Origin: Paenibacillus sp. FSL K6-1096
GTDB lineage: Bacteria > Bacillota > Bacilli > Paenibacillales > Paenibacillaceae
Length of the DNA: 64,000 bases
NCBI RefSeq assembly: GCF_037977055.1
Contig: NZ_CP150274.1
Location: 5,580,001-5,644,000 of the forward strand
Direction of reading: 5' to 3'
Part shown: in pieces, positions 1 to 8,550 of the stretch
Numbering within the stretch: position 1 is the stretch's first letter
Layout of the letters: each line of letters begins with the position of its first letter
Program-made: the position numbers and the translations under genes
The notes under the pieces: generated by a model
The model's input: the letters and a program-made list of their open reading frames with translations, nothing else
The model's database searches: none
What the model was told of the DNA's origin: nothing

Positions 1-1
1 C

Positions 2-553
2 GCTGAGATTCTGTTCGGCCAGGTGAATCCGAGCGGCAAGCTGCCGGTGTCCCTGCCGCGTTCCTCCGGGCAGCTGCCGGTCTATTACAACCAGAAGGAC
101 CCCGGCCGTCCCCGGGTATATGTGGACATGCCGTCCGCTCCGCTGTATTCCTTCGGACACGGGCTCAGCTACACAAGTTTTGATTACGGAAGCGTCTCGT
201 TGTCCGCTGCATCGATCTCAGCTGCAGAACTGGAGGCAGGCAGCCGGGTATCCGTCAGCATCACAGTGAAGAATACCGGCGGTGTCGCAGGCCTGGAGAC
301 TGTCCAGCTGTACATCCGTGCCCGTGAGTCGGGGATCACCCGCCGGATTGCGGAGCTGAAGGGCTTCAGCAAAATCCAGCTCCAGCCGGGCGAAGAGAAA
401 ACAGTAACCTTCTCTCTTGGCGTGGAGGAGTTGGGCGTATGGAATATAGCCATGAAGTTCGCTGCCGTTCCCTGCCGGGTTAGTGTAATGGCAGGAGGAA
501 GTCTTGCCGGCACCCGGTCAGCGGAGCTTGTCGTTACAGGAAGCGGGTCGTAA
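2..553 (+). CDS. Glycoside hydrolase family 3 beta-glucosidase, C-terminal fragment
   Basis: This is the last 183 codons of a gene that begins before the window; the frame is open from base 2, so the in-frame GTG at 23 is not the true start. The fragment reads AEILFGQVNPSGKLPVSLPR, the end of the GH3 C-terminal (alpha/beta)6 sandwich domain, followed by the PLYSFGHGLSYTSF motif. It then has a fibronectin III-like domain (about residues 60-180) with the typical KNTGGVAGLETVQLYI strand and ELKGFSKIQLQPGEE. GH3 enzymes release terminal glucose or xylose from beta-linked oligosaccharides. The substrate cannot be told because the catalytic half is missing. A strong bidirectional terminator follows. 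Confidence 0.88.
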   Translation, partial: AEILFGQVNPSGKLPVSLPRSSGQLPVYYNQKDPGRPRVYVDMPSAPLYSFGHGLSYTSFDYGSVSLSAASISAAELEAGSRVSVSITVKNTGGVAGLETVQLYIRARESGITRRIAELKGFSKIQLQPGEEKTVTFSLGVEELGVWNIAMKFAAVPCRVSVMAGGSLAGTRSAELVVTGSGS

Positions 554-580
554 TGCTTTCTTCATAAATTCCCTGGATTT

Positions 581-625
581 AAAAAAAGATGCCCCGCAGA
601 CTGCAGTCTGCGGGGCATCTTTTTT
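581..625. terminator. Bidirectional terminator between the GH3 gene and ilvD
   Basis: A perfect 32-base palindrome (588-619, GATGCCCCGCAGACTG with its complement) is flanked by seven A on the left and six T on the right. It can therefore end both the rightward GH3 transcript and the leftward ilvD transcript. Confidence 0.92.
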
Positions 626-660
626 GTGCTTTTTCAAGTATACAGAATCGCGGCTAACGA

Positions 661-2346
661 TTAGATCTTCAGCACGCCGCCGTTGCTTGCGTTGGTAACC
701 AGCTTGGAGTAGCGGGCCAGATAGCCGGTCTTCACCTTCGGCTCGAAGCCCTTCCAGCCCTGGCGGCGGACCGCCAGCACTTCCTCGTCAACCAGCAGCT
801 CAATCTTGCGGTTATTGAGGTCCAGCTCGATGATGTCGCCATTCTCCACGAAGGCGATCGGACCGCCCTCAGCCGCTTCCGGCGAGATGTGGCCGATGCT
901 GATGCCGCGGGATGCGCCGGAGAACCGGCCGTCCGTGATCAGGCCGACCTTCGCGCCCAGTCCCATGCCGACGATCTGCGAGGTTGGTGCCAGCATCTCA
1001 GGCATCCCTGGTCCGCCCTTCGGTCCTTCATAGCGGATGACAACGACATGGCCTTCCTTGACCTTGCCGTTCGCGATGCCTTCCAGTGCCTCCTCCTGGG
1101 AGTCGAAGCAGATGGCCGGTCCTTTGTGATAGCCGCCGACAGAAGCGTCAACCGCGCCCACCTTGATGATGGAGCCTTCCGGAGCCAGGTTGCCGTAGAG
1201 CACGGACAATCCGCCGACTTCGGAATAAGGGTTGTCCAGGGTATGGATAACAGAGGTATCCTTGATCTCATGTCCACGTACATTCTCAGCCAGCGTCTTG
1301 CCGGTAACGGTCATGCAGTCGCCGAAGATTGCCCCCGGCTTCTTCAGCAGCTCGTTCAGTACGGCACTTACGCCGCCTGCCCGGTCCACATCTTCGATGA
1401 AGATATCGGAGGCCGGAGCCAGCTTAGCGAGATAAGGAACCCGGTTAGCGACTTCATTGATGCGTTCCAGCGGATACTCTACCTGGGCCTCTTGAGCCAG
1501 GGCCAGTGTATGCAGAACCGTATTGGTTGATCCGCCCATCGCCATGTCCAGCGCGAACGCGTTGTCCAGCGATTCCTGGGTTACGATATCACGCGGCTTC
1601 AGGTCCATCTTGATCAGCTCCATCAGCTGGGTGGCCGATTTGCGGACGAACTCTTTGCGTTCTTCAGCAACCGCCAGGATTGTGCCGTTGCCCGGCAGCG
1701 CAAGGCCCATAGCTTCAGCCAGACAGTTCATAGAGTTCGCGGTGAACATCCCGGAGCATGATCCGCAGGTAGGACAGCCGTATTGTTCAAGTTCAAGCAG
1801 CTCAGCATCGTTGATCTTGCCGACCTGATGCGCGCCGACGCCTTCGAAGACAGAGGTCAGGGAGAGCTTCTTGCCCTTGCTGTCCACGCCCGCCTTCATC
1901 GGTCCGCCGCTGACGAAGATGGTCGGGATGTTCACGCGCAGGGCGCCCATCATCATGCCCGGGGTGATTTTGTCACAGTTGGGGATGCAGACCATGCCGT
2001 CGAACCAGTGCGCCGAGACTACGGTCTCCAGGGAGTCGGCAATGATCTCACGGCTCGGCAGCGAATAACGCATTCCGATATGGCCCATGGCGATCCCGTC
2101 GTCTACGCCGATCGTATTGAACTCGAACGGAACCCCGCCGGCTTCGCGGATCGCTTCCTTAACGATTTTGCCGAATTCCTGCAGATGCACATGACCCGGT
2201 ACAATATCAATGTAGGAATTGCAGACCGCGATGAACGGCTTGCCGAAATCCTCTTCCTTCACGCCGGCAGCACGCAGCAGGCTGCGGTGCGGGGCGCGGT
2301 CGAAGCCCTTTTTGATCATGTCTGAACGCATTTTCTTGTTTGCCAT
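661..2346 (-). CDS. ilvD: Dihydroxy-acid dehydratase
   Basis: The 561-residue protein is the full IlvD length (about 558 in B. subtilis). It dehydrates 2,3-dihydroxy-isovalerate and 2,3-dihydroxy-3-methylvalerate, the third step of valine and isoleucine synthesis in the cytoplasm. Three conserved cysteine motifs that bind the Fe-S cluster are visible: AVCNSYIDIVPGH, PNCDKITPGMMMGALR and CPTCGSCSGMFTANSMNC. The C-terminal GRFSGASRGISIGH active-site motif is also present. ATG at 2346 is preceded on the minus strand by AAGGGGAAATG. The gene stands alone rather than in an ilvBHC-leu operon, which is common in Bacilli. No T-box or CodY leader was recognised upstream. Confidence 0.97.
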   Translation of the reverse strand: MANKKMRSDMIKKGFDRAPHRSLLRAAGVKEEDFGKPFIAVCNSYIDIVPGHVHLQEFGKIVKEAIREAGGVPFEFNTIGVDDGIAMGHIGMRYSLPSREIIADSLETVVSAHWFDGMVCIPNCDKITPGMMMGALRVNIPTIFVSGGPMKAGVDSKGKKLSLTSVFEGVGAHQVGKINDAELLELEQYGCPTCGSCSGMFTANSMNCLAEAMGLALPGNGTILAVAEERKEFVRKSATQLMELIKMDLKPRDIVTQESLDNAFALDMAMGGSTNTVLHTLALAQEAQVEYPLERINEVANRVPYLAKLAPASDIFIEDVDRAGGVSAVLNELLKKPGAIFGDCMTVTGKTLAENVRGHEIKDTSVIHTLDNPYSEVGGLSVLYGNLAPEGSIIKVGAVDASVGGYHKGPAICFDSQEEALEGIANGKVKEGHVVVIRYEGPKGGPGMPEMLAPTSQIVGMGLGAKVGLITDGRFSGASRGISIGHISPEAAEGGPIAFVENGDIIELDLNNRKIELLVDEEVLAVRRQGWKGFEPKVKTGYLARYSKLVTNASNGGVLKI

Positions 2347-2380
2347 GATGACATTTCCCCTTAAAAGTATTGGTGTAGCA

Positions 2381-2408
2381 ATTATATTGCCGCATTAACG
2401 CATTGCAA
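2381..2408 (-). promoter_or_regulatory. Sigma-A promoter of ilvD
   Basis: On the minus strand TTGCAA (2403-2408) and TATAAT (2381-2386) are separated by 16 bases. They lie about 35 bases ahead of the ilvD start. Confidence 0.6.
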
Positions 2409-2616
2409 TCCCGGAATTCGCGAATCTGCGGTTTATAGAATGTTCACGGTCCAGCTTCTGCAAGAAACAGAAGTGGGGCAGAGCCGTTCTATAAGAATAA
2501 GGGCAATAGGATACGAACGTTAATAGAGAGTCTATCACAAAAAGCCTGTTTTTTCTACCGGACAATGTGAAGTTTGTCGCAGGAAGAATCAAGGAAAAGC
2601 CTAAGCCTGAATGCAC

Positions 2617-2667
2617 AAAAGCCCATCCCGGCGGGACAGGCAGCTGTTCAGGAATCGGCTTATGGGC
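2617..2667 (-). terminator. Probable terminator of the acyltransferase gene; rest of the 2347-2682 gap is plain
   Basis: On the minus strand GCCCAT and ATGGGC can pair around a loop of about 35 bases and are followed by TTTTGTG, just after the acyltransferase stop. The pairing is short, so this is moderate evidence. The remainder of the 336-base gap holds the ilvD promoter and nothing else I recognise. Confidence 0.45.
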
Positions 2668-2682
2668 GAGGAAGACTGAACA

Positions 2683-3723
2683 TTAGAGTGAGCGTCTCAG
2701 CGCGGCGCGCCGCAGGGAGATCATCCAGCCGACCGGCGGCTCTACCAGCGGATGCAGCACACGCCTGACCACAGGCAGGGCCAGCAGTACCGTGCAGCCT
2801 GTTGCGGCGAATATCAGCATGGCTGCGCCGGCGGGGCCGGTGATGTAGACGTACAGGCCGGATGCCGCTGCCGCGCGGACAACCAGTCCGTGCAGCAGGA
2901 AGACGTACAAGGTGCGGCGGCCCAGATCGGTCATGCGGCATAATCCCCAGGGGACCAGGCTCAGAAAGGCAAGCGAAGAGACAAATTGCAGAGCATACAC
3001 GCCAAGACGGAACACGCCTGCATACCATTCATGGATGCCAAGCTGCATATAGGTCATGCTGCCGTATAACCAGCCGACAGGAAGCGCGCGGCCCAGCAGC
3101 CCGGTGGCGGTGAACAGCAGCAGGGAGGCACCGGCGGCAACGATCCGGAAATACCGCTGATACAGCCTCATGAAGGCGCTGAAGGAGAAGTGATATCCGG
3201 CTACAAAAAAGGGCAGGTACACAAAGGTGCGGCTCAGGCTGAACCAGCAGCCGTCAAGCTGCAGATAGCCCACCGCCACACCGGCGGCAATAGCGAAGGC
3301 GAACTGGGCGCTGCGGCTCCAGCGGCTCATGCCCAGCATCAGCAGACGCCAGCAGGCATGGCTGGCGAGAAACCATAACAGCAGATAAGGGGCGAAGAAG
3401 GAGTGATGAATGTTGCTGGCCTGGAAGAAGGCGATGTCGAGTACAGAGTACAGGCTCTGGAAGATGAGGTATTGCAGTCCGGTCTGCAGCAGCACCTTGC
3501 GGCCTGCCGCTCCGCTTAAGCTGCTGCGGGCGAAGTAACCGGTTACCAGAACGAACAGCGGCATATGGAAGCTGAAGATCCACCGGTACAGGGTGTCCAG
3601 CCCGCTCATGGCGGAAATCAGGGGCTCGACCGCATTGGCCACAAAGACAGTTACGATTAACATAAAGCGCAGGTTGAGGAAGAAAGTCTCTCCTTGCTGG
3701 TCAAGCGGGCGTTCCCGGGTCAT
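2683..3723 (-). CDS. Membrane acyltransferase, family 3 (fucose 4-O-acetylase-like)
   Basis: This 346-residue integral membrane protein has about ten hydrophobic segments and matches the acyltransferase-3 pattern. The N-terminus has a cytoplasmic lead and a first helix (FLNLRFMLIVTVFVANAVEP), followed by FHMPLFVLVTGYF, the conserved start of the second helix in the YfiQ/COG3594 group. Such proteins transfer acetyl or other acyl groups to sugars of the cell surface. The usual catalytic His in helix 1 is not clearly placed here; FHMP supplies a later His. ATG at 3723 has GGAGG seven bases upstream. The gene is monocistronic. The acceptor substrate is unknown. Confidence 0.75.
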   Translation of the reverse strand: MTRERPLDQQGETFFLNLRFMLIVTVFVANAVEPLISAMSGLDTLYRWIFSFHMPLFVLVTGYFARSSLSGAAGRKVLLQTGLQYLIFQSLYSVLDIAFFQASNIHHSFFAPYLLLWFLASHACWRLLMLGMSRWSRSAQFAFAIAAGVAVGYLQLDGCWFSLSRTFVYLPFFVAGYHFSFSAFMRLYQRYFRIVAAGASLLLFTATGLLGRALPVGWLYGSMTYMQLGIHEWYAGVFRLGVYALQFVSSLAFLSLVPWGLCRMTDLGRRTLYVFLLHGLVVRAAAASGLYVYITGPAGAAMLIFAATGCTVLLALPVVRRVLHPLVEPPVGWMISLRRAALRRSL

Positions 3724-3909
3724 GACGTTACCTCCGTATATAGGATATGCGACAGGCTGCGTTATTGGGATTTCGTTTGCAGGATAGCAGGATAGTGGAT
3801 ATTTTAATTTTAAAATACATGATTTCCAAAAGATAAATTGTGAACTTCATCACTTATCTCAGCTTGGTAAGCGCTATCACCGCGGAGAGTTGTGGCGAAC
3901 TCTTGAAGG

Positions 3910-3938
3910 TTGTTTGATTTCTGCGATTACTTTATAAT
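3910..3938 (+). promoter_or_regulatory. Sigma-A promoter of the hydrolase-HAD-sirtuin run
   Basis: TTGTTT (3910-3915) and TATAAT (3933-3938) are separated by 17 bases, about 33 bases ahead of the TTG start at 3971. Confidence 0.65.
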
Positions 3939-3970
3939 TTTCCTATGCAGTAATCCGGGAGTGAACCCTA

Positions 3971-4720
3971 TTGAGAAAGAGCCTTACCAGACGCCGTGTG
4001 CTTATAGCAAGTGTAGTGATTTTGTTGGTGGCAGTTGTGCTTGTATGGAGGTATCTGACCCCGTACAAGCCGGAGGAGCGTGCCGAGACGGCGCTGGTCA
4101 CTGCCGGAAGCGTCTCCGTGGAGCAGAATGATAACTGGATCTCGTTCGAGCCTTCCACAGCGCATGGCACAGCCGTGATTATGTATCCCGGCGCACTGGT
4201 GAAGCCTGAAGCCTATGCTCCGCTGGCCAGAGCCATTGCGCAGGCCGGGCATCCGTTCTATATTGCCAGAATGCCGCTTAATCTGGCGGTGATTAAGGGG
4301 GATGCCGCAGAGGAGATTCTCCGCGTCCACCCGAAGCAGTCCTTCGTCCTTGGCGGCCACTCGCTCGGCGGCGTCATGGCTTCGCGTTTCGCTGCGGAGC
4401 ATGCCGGCCAGCTGGAGGGCGTTTTTTTTCTGGCCTCCTATCCGGATGAGAAGGGGAGCCTGAAGGATACCACCCTGTCTGTGTTGTCTGTGCTTGGCAC
4501 GGAGGACAAGGTAGTTGACCGGGACAGCTATAATAAGGGCCGGGCCTATATCCCAAGCAATACCGTATACGTGTCCATTGAAGGCGGCAACCATGCCCAG
4601 TTCGGCAGCTACGGCCCCCAGAAAGGGGACGGAACCCCTACGATTACAGAGGAGGAGCAGCAGGAGCGCACCGTGCGGGCACTGCTCGATTGGATGGGCA
4701 ATCTGCGCCAGAGCAAATGA
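3971..4720 (+). CDS. Membrane-anchored alpha/beta hydrolase
   Basis: The 249-residue protein has an N-terminal arginine-rich stretch and one membrane helix (about residues 10-28), then an alpha/beta hydrolase domain exposed outside the membrane. The nucleophile elbow is GGHSLGG. The acid and histidine are likely within LGTEDKVVD and GGNHAQFG near the C-terminus, and the oxyanion strand is VIMYPGALV. The family (Abhydrolase_5-like) includes esterases and dienelactone-hydrolase-like enzymes; the substrate is unknown. The TTG start at 3971 follows GGGAGTG at suitable spacing. It is the first gene of a run with the HAD phosphatase (43-base gap) and the sirtuin. Confidence 0.8.
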   Translation: MRKSLTRRRVLIASVVILLVAVVLVWRYLTPYKPEERAETALVTAGSVSVEQNDNWISFEPSTAHGTAVIMYPGALVKPEAYAPLARAIAQAGHPFYIARMPLNLAVIKGDAAEEILRVHPKQSFVLGGHSLGGVMASRFAAEHAGQLEGVFFLASYPDEKGSLKDTTLSVLSVLGTEDKVVDRDSYNKGRAYIPSNTVYVSIEGGNHAQFGSYGPQKGDGTPTITEEEQQERTVRALLDWMGNLRQSK

Positions 4721-4762
4721 TTATATAGAATGTGGTAATGCTTTATGCAGAGGAGGGTTGGC

Positions 4763-5533
4763 ATGCCTGTATTGCATATTCATGAGCACGCTGTACCGTG
4801 CAGCGGCATCCTGTTCGACAAGGACGGCACGCTGCTTGACCTGCTCGCCACCTGGGGCAGCTGGGCTGACCTGGTGCTGGAGGGGCTTGGCAGCCAGCTG
4901 GCGCTGATCAAGGGCCAGCCGGTCCGGACGGGCGATCTGGCCGGGGTGCTGGGAACGACCCATGATGCGGCCGGGCGTATTACCGGCTATGATCCTGCCG
5001 GGCCGCTCTCGATGGCAACCGCCGAGGAATCAACCGGGGTCCTTGCCTGGCAGCTGTATTCAGCCGGTGTTCCCTGGAACGAAGCGGTGACGCGGGTCCA
5101 TGCCATCTCCAAGGAAGCTATGAATGAGCTGCGCCGCCGGCGTACAGCAGTACCCATGCCGGGGCTGCGGCCGTTCCTTGGGCAGTGCGCGGCCGCCTCC
5201 TTGAAGCTGGGCGTTGTGACCTCCGACAACCAGTCCACCACCCGGGAGCACCTGGAGTGGCTTGGCATTGCCGGGTACTTCAGCACCGTCGTTACCCGCG
5301 ACCGGGTGAAGCACGGCAAGCCTGCTCCCGAGATGGCAGAGACCGCCTGCCGTGAGCTGGGCCTCCGGCCGGAGGAGACGGTTATTATCGGCGACAGCAA
5401 TGCCGATATGCAGCTGGGCAGAGGCGCAGGCTTGCGCCTTGCCGTAGGCATCTCCCCCGGCGGGGCGGACAGCCACCTGCTGGATGCGGATCTGGTGGTG
5501 TCCGGCTTCGGGGAGCTGAGGATAAGCATTTGA
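4763..5533 (+). CDS. HAD-superfamily phosphatase
   Basis: The 256-residue protein has all four HAD motifs: FDKDGTLLD with the nucleophile Asp (about residue 18), VVTSDNQ, the lysine in VKHGKPAPEM, and VIIGDSNADM for Mg binding. The large cap inserted after motif I suggests a phosphoglycolate phosphatase-like subclass (type C1). The substrate is unknown; small phosphorylated metabolites are typical. I chose ATG at 4763 over the in-frame ATG at 4745 because AGGAGG lies six bases before 4763. The gene is probably cotranscribed with the hydrolase upstream and the sirtuin 35 bases downstream. Confidence 0.85.
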   Translation: MPVLHIHEHAVPCSGILFDKDGTLLDLLATWGSWADLVLEGLGSQLALIKGQPVRTGDLAGVLGTTHDAAGRITGYDPAGPLSMATAEESTGVLAWQLYSAGVPWNEAVTRVHAISKEAMNELRRRRTAVPMPGLRPFLGQCAAASLKLGVVTSDNQSTTREHLEWLGIAGYFSTVVTRDRVKHGKPAPEMAETACRELGLRPEETVIIGDSNADMQLGRGAGLRLAVGISPGGADSHLLDADLVVSGFGELRISI

Positions 5534-5568
5534 TTACATTATGTACAGAGAGGAAACGTGTGGAGACT

Positions 5569-6309
5569 ATGGATCAATTGCAGCAACTGGCTTCATGGAT
5601 CAAGGACAGCGGAAATATTGTGTTTTTCGGCGGCGCGGGAACATCAACCGAGAGCGGCATACCGGACTTCCGTTCCGCAGCCGGCTTATACCAGACGCAG
5701 CATAACTCTCCGTATCCGCCAGAGGTGATGCTCAGCCTCAGCTTCTTCATGTCCTCGCCGGACATTTTTTTTGATTTCTACCGCAGCAAAATGATTCATC
5801 CCGAAGCGCAGCCGAACGGTGCCCACCGGCTGCTGGCCCGGCTGGAGGACGAAGGCAAGCTCAAGGCGGTGATTACGCAAAATATCGACGGCCTGCATCA
5901 GATCGCGGGCAGCCGCCGGGTGCTGGAGCTGCACGGCTCCATCCACCGCAATCACTGCATGGGCTGCCGGCGGTATTTCGGCCTGGAGGAGTGGCTGGAG
6001 ATGACAGCGGCTGTGCCGCGCTGCCCGGACTGCGGCGGCATCATCAAGCCGGATGTGGTGCTCTATGAAGAGGCGCTGGACCATGAGGTGCTCGTGGAGT
6101 CAGTGGAGGCTATTGCCGCAGCGGATCTGCTGATCATCGGCGGCACCTCGCTGACCGTACAGCCTGCGGCCAGTCTGGTCACGTATTTCAGAGGGCGTCA
6201 CACCGTCCTGCTCAACAATGATCCAACCCCTTATGATCACCAGGCCGATCTGATTATAACGGAGCGGATCGGGGATGTCATGGGGAGGCTGCAGGGACTT
6301 CTGGCATAG
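5569..6309 (+). CDS. SIR2-family NAD-dependent protein deacylase (sirtuin)
   Basis: The protein of about 246 residues has the sirtuin core: GAGTSTESGIPDFRS for NAD binding, TQNIDGLHQ, and the catalytic His in LELHGSIH. The zinc site is two CxxC pairs (CMGC and CPDC). Bacterial sirtuins remove acetyl or other acyl groups from lysines, for example on acetyl-CoA synthetase, using NAD. The length matches B. subtilis SrtN (247). ATG at 5569 is preferred by length. GTG at 5560 has a better-spaced AGAGG and would add three residues. No class-specific residue was tested, so deacetylase versus desuccinylase is open. Confidence 0.92.
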   Translation: MDQLQQLASWIKDSGNIVFFGGAGTSTESGIPDFRSAAGLYQTQHNSPYPPEVMLSLSFFMSSPDIFFDFYRSKMIHPEAQPNGAHRLLARLEDEGKLKAVITQNIDGLHQIAGSRRVLELHGSIHRNHCMGCRRYFGLEEWLEMTAAVPRCPDCGGIIKPDVVLYEEALDHEVLVESVEAIAAADLLIIGGTSLTVQPAASLVTYFRGRHTVLLNNDPTPYDHQADLIITERIGDVMGRLQGLLA

Positions 6310-6403
6310 CCGCCGGCTTTTCCCGGGGAAGACGATTATAAATTCCGCCAGGCGTTTATTATAGGGTATTGCAGCACAGAGGAAACGAGAGGCAGGGATA
6401 GAC

Positions 6404-7408
6404 ATGGTATATACAGCTAGTGATGAACGGTATGAAGGAATGCGTTACAACCGCACCGGCCGCTCCGGCCTGAAGCTTCCGGCGGTCTCACTGGGCCTGT
6501 GGCATAATTTCGGCGGCATCGATGCCTATGAGAACGGCCGTGCAATGATTACCCGCGCTTTTGATCTGGGCGTAACCCACTTCGACCTGGCGAATAATTA
6601 CGGGCCGCCGGCCGGATCGGCAGAAGAGCTGTTCGGCAAGGTGCTGGCCCGTGACCTGCAGCCTTACCGCGATGAGCTGGTGATCTCCACCAAGGCAGGC
6701 TACCGGATGTGGCCCGGCCCTTACGGAGACTGGGGCTCACGCAAATATATGCTGTCCAGCCTGGATCAGAGCCTGAAGCGGCTGGGGCTGGACTATGTCG
6801 ATATTTTCTATTCACACCGCCCTGACCCGGAGACCCCTATGGAAGAGACGATGGGCGCGCTGGACCATGCCGTCCGTTCCGGGAAGGCCCTCTACATCGG
6901 CCTGTCCAATTATACGGCGGAACAGACACGGCAGGCGCTCGCCATTCTGAAGGAGCTGGGCACACCGCTGCTGATCCATCAGCCGCGCTATTCCATGCTG
7001 GACCGCTGGATTGAAGGCGGGCTGCAGGATGTGCTGGCGGAGCACGGCGTAGGCACGATCGCCTTCACCCCGCTGGCCCAGGGCCTGCTGACCAATAAAT
7101 ATCTGAACGGTGTCCCTGCGGATTCCCGGGCCGCCGGGCCTTCCTCCTCACTGGACGAGACCCGGATTACCCCGGATGTGCAGCGCAAGATTCATGCGCT
7201 GAACCAGCTGGCAGTGGCGCGCGGCCAGAGTCTGGCCCAGCTTGCACTGGTCTGGACGCTGCGCGGGGGCAAGGTCACCTCCGCCCTGATCGGCGCGAGC
7301 CGGGCCAGCCAGATTGAGGAGAATATTGCCGCGCTCTCCCAGAGTGAGCTATCGCAGGAGGAGCTGGAACGGATTGAGAAGATTCTGAAGACAGACAGTG
7401 AAGCCTGA
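6404..7408 (+). CDS. Aldo/keto reductase, L-glyceraldehyde-3-phosphate reductase (YghZ) type
   Basis: The 334-residue protein is a full-length AKR14-type reductase. The start (RYEGMRYNRTGRSGLKLP) and the GLWHNFGG signature are characteristic of YghZ/Gpr enzymes, which reduce L-glyceraldehyde 3-phosphate and some aldehydes such as methylglyoxal with NADPH. The catalytic tetrad is visible as Asp and Tyr in THFDLANNYG, Lys in VISTKAGY and His in FYSHRPD. The NADP-binding segment is ALIGASRASQIEEN. It is a single gene between the sirtuin and a convergent AraC regulator, with a shared terminator downstream. Confidence 0.9.
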   Translation: MVYTASDERYEGMRYNRTGRSGLKLPAVSLGLWHNFGGIDAYENGRAMITRAFDLGVTHFDLANNYGPPAGSAEELFGKVLARDLQPYRDELVISTKAGYRMWPGPYGDWGSRKYMLSSLDQSLKRLGLDYVDIFYSHRPDPETPMEETMGALDHAVRSGKALYIGLSNYTAEQTRQALAILKELGTPLLIHQPRYSMLDRWIEGGLQDVLAEHGVGTIAFTPLAQGLLTNKYLNGVPADSRAAGPSSSLDETRITPDVQRKIHALNQLAVARGQSLAQLALVWTLRGGKVTSALIGASRASQIEENIAALSQSELSQEELERIEKILKTDSEA

Positions 7409-7428
7409 GCTTAGTCATATGTGGAATG

Positions 7429-7463
7429 CAACAGCCCGCTTCCGGTACCGGAGACGGGCTGTT
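7429..7463. terminator. Shared terminator between the convergent reductase and AraC genes
   Basis: CAACAGCCCG pairs with CGGGCTGTTG around TTCCGGTACCGGA, itself palindromic. The hairpin is almost perfectly symmetric and can act on both strands, although the U tract is poor. Confidence 0.75.
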
Positions 7464-7469
7464 GGTCCA

Positions 7470-8327
7470 TCATTTATCACCCGGACTCAATGTGGCCTGG
7501 CGGTAGGCGCTGGGAGACTGGCCGCAGAAGCGTTTGAACTGCCGGGAGAAGTACAGGGCATCGGTTAGCCCGACGGACGCGGCCACCTGCTCCACCGACA
7601 GCTCCGGGCGCTCGCGCAGCAGCCGGCGCGACTTCTCAATCCGCAGCTTCAGCAGGTAGGTCACTGGAGACAGTCCGGTCTCCTGCTTGAAGATGCGGGA
7701 CAGATAAGCGCGGTTATACCCGAGGCTGCCGCACATTTGTTCAATGGAGACCGGATGGGCATACTGTGAAGACATATAGTTGATCATCTGCTTCACCGTG
7801 CGCTTGACCTGCGATTCTGCGCCCTCCAGGCGGGATGAGGAGACCAGCAGCTCCGCAGCTTCACCCGCTATAAGGTAGAGATAGCCCAGAGCGGTCAGCG
7901 AGGCGCTCTCTGTGTGGTTATAGAAGGCGGTCATCATCCCGGCAAGGGCGCCGGGAATGACACTGCCGCCCGAGGTGGACAGCACCGGGGCCAGCGGGGT
8001 GAAGCCCGCCTGCCGGGCCAGCGCTCCGGCCGCTTCTCCGGTGAACGCCGCCCAGCGGTACCGCCAGGGCTTGTGCTGGTCTGAAATGTAGCTCACCAGC
8101 TGCCCGGGGTGGATCAGGAAGCAGTCGCCTGCTCCCAGCTCATAGGTGCGCTGCTCGGTACGGAAGGCCCCGGAGCCGGATTCAATATAATGAAGCAGAT
8201 AATATTCGTAGATTTTGGGGCCGGCCTGATGCAGCGGCAGGGTCTGGCTCTCTCCGGCAAACAGGACATGCAGCGGCTGCCGGCCGAAGTATACAGGATT
8301 TGATCCTACGGAATAGGTATGTTGCAT
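7470..8327 (-). CDS. AraC-family transcriptional regulator, probable galactose-locus regulator
   Basis: The 285-residue protein has an N-terminal cupin sensing domain (about residues 10-150, with YELGAGDCFLIHPGQ) and a C-terminal AraC HTH pair (about 185-283). The second helix region reads VGLTDALYFSRQFKRFCGQS followed by PSAYR. It is divergent from galK, so the gal operon is the likely target and galactose or a derivative the likely inducer; that is inference. The longer open frame reaches 8576, but ATG at 8327 gives the normal family length, has AGGCGG seven bases upstream and leaves room for the divergent promoters. Confidence 0.85.
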   Translation of the reverse strand: MQHTYSVGSNPVYFGRQPLHVLFAGESQTLPLHQAGPKIYEYYLLHYIESGSGAFRTEQRTYELGAGDCFLIHPGQLVSYISDQHKPWRYRWAAFTGEAAGALARQAGFTPLAPVLSTSGGSVIPGALAGMMTAFYNHTESASLTALGYLYLIAGEAAELLVSSSRLEGAESQVKRTVKQMINYMSSQYAHPVSIEQMCGSLGYNRAYLSRIFKQETGLSPVTYLLKLRIEKSRRLLRERPELSVEQVAASVGLTDALYFSRQFKRFCGQSPSAYRQATLSPGDK

Positions 8328-8452
8328 ATGCCATCCGCCTTTCTGGAATGGAACGCTGCCATAGCCTTGCAGCCGGGGCAGTGTGAAGTAACGGGTATAT
8401 TCACTATAGGAATAAAAGTCACATTTGTCCATACATTGCACACATGATTGCA

Positions 8453-8482
8453 TTATCAGGGCAAGTCTGATTTTATTATAAT
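8453..8482 (+). promoter_or_regulatory. Probable promoter of galKET
   Basis: A perfect TATAAT (8477-8482) lies 69 bases ahead of galK, with TTATCA (8453-8458) at 18-base spacing as a weak -35. A weak -35 fits dependence on the divergent AraC activator. No cre box was seen here. Confidence 0.5.
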
Positions 8483-8550
8483 GTAACCATGAAGGACGCA
8501 AGTTAAAGGCAAGGCCCAAGCACAAGCAGCGAAAGGATGGAGTGGCAATA